Assembly (NCBI GenBank): GCA_029891345.1
Contig: CM057006.1
Span: 43,127,056 to 43,191,055 of the forward strand
Direction: 5' to 3'
DNA: 64,000 bases
DNA from: Dryococelus australis
Taxonomy: Eukaryota > Arthropoda > Insecta > Phasmatodea > Phasmatidae
Positions within the stretch are counted from its first letter, which is position 1, and each line of letters begins with the position of its first letter. The position numbers and the translations under genes were made by a program. This document shows positions 56,222-64,000 of this stretch, piece after piece. The notes beneath the pieces were generated by a model. That model was given only the letters and a program-made list of their open reading frames with translations, was not told the DNA's origin and did no database searches.

Positions 56222-57628
56222 TACACTGCTCACAAAAAGTTTACTATACAGGTGAGTCACCAGCTCTGCGACAAACGACGAGCAGGCGTTCCTTGCAAAA
56301 TTTCAGTTAGAAAATGCCTGACAACGAACGCCAGGAAACCACTCCTAAGGGCAGGAAACCCTAGTGAAGATGGGGTTGCAATTATGAACTTTATTTAATT
56401 ACACTGAAACCATGTGATATTAAGGGATGAATTTCTGTAGGCATGCCAAACAATTCAGTCACTGTAACATGCAAGTACCCATGTTGACCTACCGCATACC
56501 CTACATAGTGAAATGGAGGTTACCAACCCACTGAAAAAAGGGTCGTTGTACATTGTTAAGTAAATTATGATGACATCCTATGAATTACCATTGCAAGACG
56601 TAAAACCAAGTCCTCTTGTTAAGAAAACCGCTGACGATTGGTTTGCGAGAAAATAGACCTCCAAGATATTAAATGCCACGTAATGCTCATGCGGCATTTT
56701 ATATGTTAGAGGTCTGTGTTCTCGCAAAACATTCGTCGGAGGTTTTGCTCACCAAGAGGGTATTTTTTTACGTATTGCAATGGTAATTCATATGCCATGG
56801 TCATAATTTATGTAACGATGTACGAATATCCTTTTTTAACTATTTGGAGGGGTGGCAACCTCCATGTAACTGTAGGTCAACATGGGTACTTGCATGTTAC
56901 AGTGACTGAATTGTTTGCAATGAATACAGAAATGCATCCCTTAATATCCATGGTTTCAGTGTAATTAAATAAAGTTCATAATTACAACCCCATCAGCACA
57001 AGGGTTTCCTGCCCTTAGGAGTGGTTTCCTGGCGTTCGATGTCAGACGTTTTCTAACTTAAATATTGCAAGGAACATCCTCTCGTCGTTTGTCGCAGAGC
57101 TGATGACTCACCCTGTGTATCAGAATCCAGGATGTTATATTGAATAAAAGTAGTTTACGTTTCATGTTTTACTCCTAACAGCACATAAAGTGGAAGAAGA
57201 GCCACAACACTCGTTTTCATCATCCCAGTATGAAACAAACAAAATGTACAAACTGACAATTTAAACAAAGGTATCTCATCAGTTTCAATAACACAGTAAA
57301 AGTCTTCCCAGATGCATTTACAAACGCCAGTAACGTGTAGGACCTCCACGATTCCTGAGGGACGGTTGTACCCGACGAGGAATCCAGAAAACAAGGTATT
57401 CAAGCATTTCCTGAGGCAAATTGTCCCATTCCTCAATGACAGCAGTTTTTTTTTTTTTTTTTTTTTTTTTTAGGCCGGAATGGTAATTGGTGGTTGTGCA
57501 CAACTTGAAAGCGCTCGTTTGAGGAAGGACAACACATCCTCTACGCAGTTAATGTTAGCTGAATAATCAAACCAGTTCATTATTCGGATCCCACGGGGAA
57601 TATGCCAAACATTTTTGTGAGCAGTTTA
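56222..57628 (-). mobile_element. Tc1-like element, internally deleted, with a nested palindrome
   Basis: The left end is ACTGCTCACAAAAAG (56225 onward) and the right end is CATTTTTGTGAGCAGT (57610-57625), inverted repeats of at least 14 bp typical of Tc1-like elements. Inside, 57318-57640 encodes the end of a Tc1-type transposase on the minus strand. The right inverted repeat follows directly upstream of that fragment, so the first three quarters of the gene are missing. A palindromic element occupies 56247-57119. Confidence 0.7.
56247..57119. mobile_element. 873-bp foldback (palindromic) element
   Basis: The arms 56247-56677 and 56693-57119 are near-perfect inverted copies around a spacer of about 15 bp (ACGTAATGCTCATGC). 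Outer ends read CAGGTGAGTCA and, on the other strand, CACAGGGTGAGTCA, flanked by TA. Matching blocks include CAGCTCTGCGACAAACGACG, ACTTTATTTAATTACACTGA and TAACATGCAAGTACCCATGT. A few small indels and substitutions separate the arms. Open frames within are chance. The TA flank and CAGGGTG ends suggest a mariner-type MITE. Confidence 0.85.
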
Positions 57629-57640
57629 ATTAAGTGCCCC
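57318..57640 (-). pseudogene. Tc1-like transposase, C-terminal relic
   Basis: Tc1-type transposases cut and paste the element using a DDE/D catalytic domain. Only the last part of that domain is left. On the minus strand one frame reads GIRIMNWFDYSANINCVEDV, a decayed form of the family's GI..M.WPA.SPDLNPIEHV block. The next frame reads AVIEEWDNLPQEM and PRRVQPSLRNRGGPTRYW, close to the family's usual C-terminal end. The two parts are out of frame, separated by a 26-nt A tract (T on the plus strand, 57446-57471) and a TAA. The catalytic residues before this block are absent. A dead copy. Confidence 0.7.
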
Positions 57641-58158
57641 GTCCGTTACAGCTGGTCATCCCGGCTGCCGGGTTCATTTCGCATGACTCGCCATCGGTGG
57701 GCGAAACAACCCCCCCCCCCCCCTCGCAAAACCTCCCGCCCTGGTTGCCCGACCGTTGACGGGCCATTTCTGCGGCACGTATAAAGTGACTTATCGCTGA
57801 ACCGCGAGTCTCCAAGTGGGTTTTAACAGAGCGGCGTCATACCGTAATAAACGGTTTTATCGCGCCCGTTCCGCAAGGGATGCATTGCGGCACGTCGTAT
57901 TTCGTAGCTTGTTACTACGTGTTAACAGTCGCCGAAAGGAAACGTCTCAGACTACTATCATACATGATTTTGCGTATAAACAGGCATTTGCCCTCTCACA
58001 TTACTTCAGTGCAATGGAACACGCGCGTTCACGTGGTGAGAAACAGCTTCACAGCAGTGCATCCATTCGGAAATACATGGCGTACGAAGTTGGCAGAATT
58101 TGGTGTGTGGCATTTTTCTTCCCTGATTTTTCTGTGCGGACTTACAGTTAATATGCCT
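57629..58158. other. GC-rich then mixed DNA, no gene supported
   Basis: The stretch 57640-57780 is GC-rich with a C run (57710-57723). Open frames of 98-111 codons at 57816-58176 overlap in two plus-strand frames and show no recognisable domain. Confidence 0.4.
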
Positions 58159-58574
58159 GCAGGCTGTTCACGGTAAAATGAGCAATTTTGGATTGGCAGC
58201 CCTGCTCAAGATCTACTTGTGTGCGCGTTATGTATTCTTCCGCCTTATGCGATATTAACATTGCCATAGGTCTCGTCACTTTATTCATACGTCGGTCAAG
58301 TAGAACTGTGAAACTTTTATGAAAGTAAATATTACACAAATCTGCTAATTTTCATACTCCGATGCATGAAAAAAATATAAAAAATAAAACAGAAAGCCAA
58401 AGAAATAATTTAAGTTATCACATATGGTTACCTAACACTTTGTATTGACATTAAGATATGGAACTATGTACCATCCATCGTTACCAACTTTACTGTGCAA
58501 ATGTCACTCAGGTTCAGTGACTTTTTTCTAAGGTTCATTTAAAAAGTTCTCACTTTATCGTGAACAGCCTTTAT
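58159..58574 (-). mobile_element. A-type MITE
   Basis: It starts AGGCTGTTCACGGTAAAATG and ends CACTTTATCGTGAACAGCCT. The A body is complete in reverse, with a short deletion near the CACTCAGG portion. Confidence 0.88.
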
Positions 58575-58610
58575 ATGCAGTGATCTTTGAATGAATAGTG
58601 CAGTGGGGCT

Positions 58611-59009
58611 GAATAACTAGATGGAGATTTTTGGACATTCGCCATTGCGATGCAGATGTCTGTCAGGACCGAGCACAAAAAAAAAACTTAAATAAGACAA
58701 GTAACCTACGGACGAGAAAATAAATAAATATAAAATATATATTATATATACATGTATATGTGTGTGTTGTGTTGTTTATATATATATATATTATATATAT
58801 ATAGTAATTAATTGCATATTGCATATCTGGATTTTTACTCTATTCTCTCTTGGAATTTTACAGTGCTGTAGACATATATTTATTTTCACGTCCATAGGTT
58901 ACTTGTCTTATTAAAGTTTTTTTTTTTTTTTTTCGTGCTCAGTCCTGTTTTTCTACGACAGACATCTGCATCGCAATGGCGAATGTCCTAGAATCTCCAC
59001 CTAGTTATG
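58611..59009. mobile_element. Foldback element with 125-bp arms
   Basis: The left arm (58613-58737) and right arm (58872-59007) are inverted copies. Shared blocks include GACATTCGCCATTGCGATGC, AGATGTCTGTC, GAGCAC next to an A/T run, and AATAAGACAAGTAACCTA. The tips are TAACTAG and CTAGTTA. The loop is rich in TATATA. The T run on the right is longer than the A run on the left. It lies between two A-type elements. Confidence 0.82.
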
Positions 59010-59012
59010 CCT

Positions 59013-59414
59013 TATGTAGTTCACGGTAAAGTAAACACTTTTGAAATCCACTGCTGAAAAAAAAAATTAGCGCCTGTTAACTGCGCATGTGCTATCATAC
59101 ACGCCGAAATGCAGACTCACTTTTTGGCGGTGAATTAGATGAAATAATTGTTGATGTTTTGCTGTGAAAGCGATTTTTAAATTTATAGCAAAAAGGAATT
59201 TTTTGCTTTGTTCACATCAGTGTAAGAACTGGTGGGTTAGTATCACATTTAGATCCTTAGTTCTTTCGTGGTCTCGCTTGACTCATGCGGAAATAAAGTG
59301 ATCAGGCCCGTAGTGAGGTAATTTTCAAATATGGCGATAACATACAAAATTAGGAGTAAAATTGATCGTAAGCAGGGATTTCGAAAGTGATCTCTGAACC
59401 TCGGACAGCCGATA
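59013..59414 (+). mobile_element. Diverged A-type MITE
   Basis: The ends GTAGTTCACGGTAAAGTAAA and GATCTCTGAACCTCGGACAGC are worn versions of the shared repeat. The body keeps the A order (CACTTTTGAAATCCACTGCT, GCTTGACTCATGCGGAAATA, GATCGTAAGCAGGGATTTCG) but differs at many sites. It is probably an older insertion or a subfamily. Confidence 0.65.
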
Positions 59415-59638
59415 GCATTAATTTAAGTCCTATGTGCACGATAAAATAATTTTGAAATCAATCGTAGCACGTTCACTGTCGACAATTTTTATGGAATCAA
59501 CCTTTTAAAATAAAAATGTCCCTCCCCGCATTTACTCATTGGCAAAAAAAAAAAAGTTGTGACAACAAAGAAGAAAGCTGCAGGAATTAAACGCGAACAA
59601 GATAGGGGGGGGGGGGAGAGGCCTCAAAACGCAGCTAA

Positions 59639-60192
59639 TGCCCGGTTGCGACATCGTGGTTCGAAACTCGATCTAAGATCGACATAGAAAAATGTTGCAC
59701 TATTAGAGTTAAAAGCTGGACTGGAGATCGAGAAAGAAGTTCATTCCGAACCGCCTGAATTGGCGGTTCGAAATCTCGATACGAGATCAGCAGCCATCGT
59801 CGACAAATGCATTTTGAAAATACGCTAATAGAACTACGTCCGATTGTTTTCTTGGGGAATTAAAACAACATTATACGCACTTGAATGTTATTCTGTAAAA
59901 CTCGTACAACAATTCGCTTAAAACGGATAAAACATCGCACATCTAAGTTTTATCCATACAGTGTAAAATACCCCTATTTCCATGACGTCGTAAATTACGA
60001 ACCAGTAGCAAAATTTGTCTCATACTTAATCGCGATCTCTCACTTTGGAACTATGATCGACGAATCGGAACAAGAATCGTGAGATTTCGTCGGTGTAACA
60101 CTTTTACATTGGAACCAAGATCAAACTGTATTCTGTTTCGGAACTAGGATTGTTCGATCTCGGATCGGGCTGGATGTTGGTGCAACCGGGCA
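59639..60192. mobile_element. PIF/Harbinger-like MITE with TAA duplication
   Basis: The ends TGCCCGGTTGC and GCAACCGGGCA are exact inverted repeats, with TAA directly outside each (59636-59638 and 60193-60195). Internal motifs such as GGTTCGAAA.CTCGAT and GGAACTA.GATCGA recur near both ends. The 554-bp element is non-coding. The three-base TAA duplication supports the class. Confidence 0.75.
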
Positions 60193-60224
60193 TAAGCGAG
60201 GAGCGTGTGAGATTACACTGGGTG

Positions 60225-60260
<36 letters not shown>

Positions 60261-60281
60261 AACAACAACAACAACAACAAC
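60225..60281. repeat. Compound (GAC)n(AAC)n microsatellite
   Basis: About 12 GAC units followed by about 7 AAC units. Poly-Arg and poly-Cys frames across it are artefacts. Confidence 0.95.
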
Positions 60282-60599
60282 ATAGGCTTTTAATTGCTCC
60301 AGTCCCTGACTTGTTGCCATCACTGGCGTTGCAAGTTGCAACGTTCTCTACGTGTAAAGAACTGTACTTCGGAATCATTGGTATGTCGAATCCGGTATAG
60401 CTTGTAGCTTTATTACGAAATATATCTGTACTATTTCTAGTCCAAGCAGGCCTCGTGGAGCTTTCGTGTATGCGAACCTCTCTTGATGCGAGGGACAGAC
60501 CCCGGTGATGCTGCACTCGCGACCATTGCGGTTTCCGTTAAACCTCCGCCCACACTGAGCGTATGGGTGAGTTTTTACGACACCGATTCTCCTTTGGTG

Positions 60600-61156
60600 T
60601 AGTGATGGGATAATCGGACGATTTTGTAATTCGAATGAATCGATTACGATTATTTTTTAATCGAATAAATAATCGGTAAAATAATCGATTATATTTTATA
60701 ATCTATGCGTAAAAATTGTATTTCTGTAAATCCGTTTAAAACTGTTCTCATAAAAAATGTTCGGTTTATTTTTTAAGAATTTTTGCTATATTTGAAAAGT
60801 TGGTAATGGGTTTCATAAATAAAGTGGGTTTTAAAGACTTATTTATTTGTTATAACATTATAATTAAATGGCGTAATTTTTAGTAGTTACATGTTATTTA
60901 GGCAATATTTACGTAAAATAAACACTGTATTTACATTAGGCCTACATACTTGCAAATTTGAAAATTTGTTGTTTCAAGATTATATTATATATTTTTACTA
61001 AATGTGAAACATATAAACCCGCAATATTTAATTGTGTTTTAAATAAAAGACAGCTGAAAATTGTGAACAATGGAGTTGTTTGAAATAATTTGATGAATCG
61101 ATTTTAATTAAATAATCGAATAATCGATTATTTTTCAGGCGATTATCCCATCACTA
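60600..61156. mobile_element. hAT-like MITE with TAGTGATGGGATAATCG ends
   Basis: The left end TAGTGATGGGATAATCG and right end CGATTATCCCATCACTA are exact 17-bp inverted repeats. Near both ends are repeated AATCGATTA/ATAATCG motifs. The 557-bp interior is AT-rich and non-coding. TAGTGATGGGA-type ends are typical of hAT elements. I could not see a matching 8-bp duplication. Confidence 0.75.
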
Positions 61157-61478
61157 TGGGATAGGGGCATATTAAATGCCGCTATCCACCATCACTCCGG
61201 CTTATTATATTATGATTCCAGCCACAACTTGCCGAGACAGAGACCCCCCCCCCCCTTCCGAGGGGGCACGCACCCCAGCAACCTAGCAGGCGTCACATCG
61301 GGGGGGGGGGGGGGGTCCAGTTTGTGTTAATGCAACGATCCTTCCTGCTTTTCCCAGTAATGAGGGCGCGGGAATTCTCCGACACGGGTGTCCTCGATTC
61401 TCGCCAGATGCCCCCCCCCCCCCCGGCGCGAAGAGGGCGTGGCCAATTCTGAACCATTTCAACACCACCTTCCCGGGT
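61157..61478. other. GC-rich spacer with C and G homopolymers
   Basis: C runs at about 61244-61255 and 61410-61423 and a G run at about 61299-61313. No gene is supported; the minus-strand 61-codon frame is low complexity. Confidence 0.5.
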
Positions 61479-61706
61479 ATAGGCTACTCACGATAAAGTG
61501 AGTACTTTTGACAGCCCTCTCATTTGTAATAATAGTCAATAAATATATTTAATTCTAGCCTTAGACGTTAACTTGGAATATACACACTGTGTGTATTACT
61601 TATACGCCAATATATATTTTAGTAGGCGGTTAAAGGATAACATATGGCTGAAAGTAAAAAGTAACTAGGCTCTCAAAAGTGCTCACTTTACCTTTAACAG
61701 CCTATA
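61479..61706 (-). mobile_element. C-type MITE
   Basis: It starts ATAGGCTACTCACGATAAAG and ends CACTTTACCTTTAACAGCCT. The C body is complete in reverse (AGCCTTAGACGTTAACTTGG, CACACTGTGTGTATTACTTA, AAAGTAACTAGG). Confidence 0.85.
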
Positions 61707-61712
61707 TTATAT

Positions 61713-62518
61713 ATTGTGGTCTGTTCCCCGGTATCTTCACGCTTTATCATACCACACCACGTATGACGTGTGTGGTTGTTTTCTAAATGTCACGTACCAC
61801 AACCGTTCTATACTCCTCGTAACATAAAAGTATATTATTTTCGCTCTAACTGAACTTTTACGCAGGTTTAATCTTAAAATTAGAATATTTCATACGTAAT
61901 TAATACGTACAAAAACGGAGAGAAAATAGCTGTGTTGTTAGTGCCTATTGGCTGTTTGAAATCAATCTTGAAAAAAAGTTACTGCCCCTGCCTGCATATA
62001 TTTTAACGGGCGCACTAAGTGACATGCGCCCACTGAAGTTGGTAGTGATGGCTAGAAAATAGTTCCATAACTTAACGTCCAATAAAAAGTGTTACGTAAC
62101 CATTCGTGATAACTTAAATTATTCATTTCGCTTTTTTTTTTATTCATCGAAGTGTAAAAATGACAAATTTGTAAAATATTTTGTTTTCTTATAATAACAC
62201 AGTTTCACCTGACCGACGCTTGGATTAAGTGATAAGGCCCATGGCAATGTTAATTTTATACAAGGCGAAGGAACACAACGTGCATACAAGTAGATCTTAA
62301 GCAGAGCTTCCAAAAGTGCTCATTTTACCGTGAACAGCCTGTATTAAGAAGTATTATTATACTGAGTGCGCACAAATGCGGCGTGTTGTCCCTTCTATGT
62401 AATTATATATATATAATATTTGTTGAAGCTTTTTTTGCACGAGGTTGAAGGAATATCCTGGAAGTAGAACTTGAGCAGAGCTTCAAAATAGTTGGAACTA
62501 GCCATGAATGGCCTATAG
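61713..62518 (-). mobile_element. D-type MITE, split by a nested A element
   Basis: D sequence occupies 61713-61946 and 62345-62518. It starts near TGGTCTGTTCCCCGGTATCT and ends GCCATGAATGGCCTATA. The interruption falls after GTTAGTGCCTA, the same part of D that is interrupted in the copies at 1.4 and 46.5 kb. Confidence 0.8.
61947..62344 (+). mobile_element. A-type MITE with a deletion inside its left end, nested in D
   Basis: The left end reads TTGGCTGTTTGAAATCAATC. The usual CACGATAAAGTGAGCACTTT between GGCTGTT and TGAAATC is missing. The right end is intact (TTTACCGTGAACAGCCTGTA). The rest of the A body is complete. With half its left recognition sequence gone, it was probably immobilised after insertion. 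Confidence 0.85.
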
Positions 62519-64000
62519 CTCCCAGCTACGGCAGGGGCGAGGTTGGAACATTGCAGTGAAAGTAAGTCGAGGAAAATTTCCCTTTTGACGTGAAGCACTG
62601 TGATGCCTACAATTTTCTGGAGTACGATTAAATGCTGCTATTATGGGGTTGGTGTGTTTACAGAACTACATGACGTTAATGAACTTGGTTAGCAAGTCTG
62701 CTTGGTTATTTGCCACGTCTGTATTTGGTAGCCCAGATTAATAAACTGTTATTTTGTTTGAAGAGGGGTTACTATTTGAAGAGGCAATATTTTTGCTACA
62801 GAAAAGGGTACTTTGTTTTTCTCCCCCTCCCCCCCCCATCCCTTTCCAGGGGAGGCGCACGTCTGAACGCTTCCAAGAGCTGAGCTATACTGAAGAGAGG
62901 CGCGGTGCGCTCCTGGTACGGCCGAGCTCTGTCTGGTGGCTACTACTGGCAACGAGTTCAGCCTCGCATACTCCGGCACCTTCCACACGCCTCTCCGCTA
63001 TTCCCGCCGTCTCCTTAACCTTCCCGAGCCTCGTTTTCGCTTGTAAATGTTCGTCCCCAGCCCGAGCAAGTGTGCAGTGTTCCTCTTCGAGTTGCGCGGG
63101 CTGGCTGACGATAGATACTTCTGGGCTTCAGCATGCTAGACGCGTTTTCGTGTAAAATGGATACTACTCAAGTTAAGTATTGCAATGAACGCAGTTGTTG
63201 TTATGTTGGGGGGGGGGGGGTCGAGTTTCCCTGTTAGTAGTGTGTGTGTGTGTTTTTTTTTGTAGGGAAGTTTTTCCTCACTGTTTTGACCGTGTGAATT
63301 TTCAATATGGTATTTTATGGGAATGTTTGTAAGAGGTGGATTTTTTTTTTTTTTTTTTTTTTTTTGGGCTGTAGGAATGGTCTGCTAAACTACGATTTGC
63401 CAAAATAATTTTAATCCCGAGGAGTTTAGTGGATATTTTATGGCGTGCCTTTATGCTCATGGTTAAGTGTAATGAGGGTTTTTGCTCCTTCCCAATGGTA
63501 TTCTTGAAATTATTATTCCATGTTGTACTTTTTAGTGAATCATCAGGCGTACTTTAATTTTAAAGTTGTGATGGTGCTTGCTTTACTCAGGGAGTCACTT
63601 AACCTTTTTTTAAATGGGATTTCACAAGTGTTTATTCAGGTTGGGTGATTTCTCAGGATATATTAATATTGTTGTGTTTCTCTTTGTTCCAGTGCATGTG
63701 TGTTCTCTCCTTCCCCTAGTTCACCGATTGGTACCAAGCAACAGATATTTACCGATGCAATTTATATTTTTCAAATCAAGTTGCAAAGTTGTCGTTCTTG
63801 TTGATAATGTATAGATGGACTTCAATATATATTTGTATTGATTTTGAAATTTTTCTGTCCATGCTTTCTTGATATTTTTTCAATGCTGTGCGTCCTTCTC
63901 CTCGCCTTCCTTTATTCCTGCTGCGCCCTGACGGGGCGTAACAGACGTCACAGCTTCTCACAACTCCCCCCTGACGTTCAGAAGGTGAGCGTCACTAAAT
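62519..64000. other. GC-rich tract and AT-rich tail; possible first exon
   Basis: The tract 62840-63140 is GC-rich, with 133-codon plus and 79-codon minus frames that are unrecognised. It is followed by ATGGATACTACTCAA at 63157-63171 and then GTTAAGTATT, which could be a short coding start and a weak splice donor. A G run (63209-63220) and a T run (63342-63365) follow. The last 100 bp are richer in GC (CCTGACGGGGCGTAACAG). No repeat ends are seen. Confidence 0.3.

Noticed and set aside
60121-60516. 131-codon minus-strand frame with poly-Cys and poly-Arg
   Set aside because: Produced by the (GAC)n(AAC)n repeat; flanking parts fall in a MITE.
1-64000. Bacterial, viral or organellar insert
   Set aside because: No long open frames, operon structure, rRNA or organelle-like genes were seen on either strand.

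Overview
This window looks like intergenic or intronic DNA from an animal, most likely an insect. It is AT-rich on average. The longest uninterrupted reading frame is only about 150 codons, and there are no operons or bacterial signals. It is crowded with short DNA transposons (MITEs), tRNA-derived SINEs, microsatellites and long homopolymers. The dominant SINE family and the DNA elements are the kind seen in large arthropod genomes. A polyneopteran such as a stick insect is my guess; I cannot prove the species. I found no complete gene. One 84-bp open stretch behind a good splice acceptor near 19.73 kb is the best candidate exon, and it is weak.

The main content is a network of at least 21 small transposons of three internal types, here called A (about 420 bp), B (about 240 bp) and C (about 235 bp). 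They share one outer inverted repeat, AGGCTGTTCACGGTAAAG followed by TGAGCACTTTT, and appear to use TA target sites. A fourth type, D (about 440 bp, ends AGTCCATTCACGG), occurs seven times, and A elements have inserted into D at nearly the same spot. Other inverted-repeat elements occur once or twice: hAT-like (2.4, 35.5 and 60.6 kb), PIF/Harbinger-like with TAA or TTA duplications (10.6-13.0, 34.8 and 59.6 kb), a Tc1-like relic at 56.2-57.6 kb, and foldback elements at 56.2-57.1 and 58.6-59.0 kb.

Layout: 0-3 kb, D with nested A, then a hAT-like MITE and a SINE. 5-10 kb, SINE, C, a GC-rich open stretch, D, B, and an element inside an element. 10-13 kb, a 5S-like retroposon candidate and a 2.4-kb Harbinger-like element. 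13.5-16 kb, an inverted-repeat element carrying a SINE, then D and another SINE. 16-20 kb, mostly unexplained DNA with the candidate exon. 20.5-22 kb, two A elements. 23.6-24.4 kb, an element full of AACAAAATAT motifs. 26-28.6 kb, B, C and a SINE. 28.6-33.7 kb, nearly repeat-free DNA with a CCAAT cluster. 34.5-37.9 kb, a nested Harbinger-like element, a hAT-like element, a CpG-rich island, a 67-nt T tract, A and D. 39-41.7 kb, microsatellites, a tandem duplication and a SINE with perfect target duplications. 43-48.7 kb, a dense A/B/C/D cluster. 49-50 kb, a GC-rich promoter- or LTR-like tract. 51.5-62.5 kb, more A/B/C/D copies, foldbacks and the Tc1 relic. 62.8-63.2 kb, a GC-rich tract with a possible short first exon.

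The strongest story is transposon history. Several insertions can be ordered in time because the host element is itself recognisable. In one case an uninterrupted relative of the host sits elsewhere in the same window and confirms the TTA duplication.
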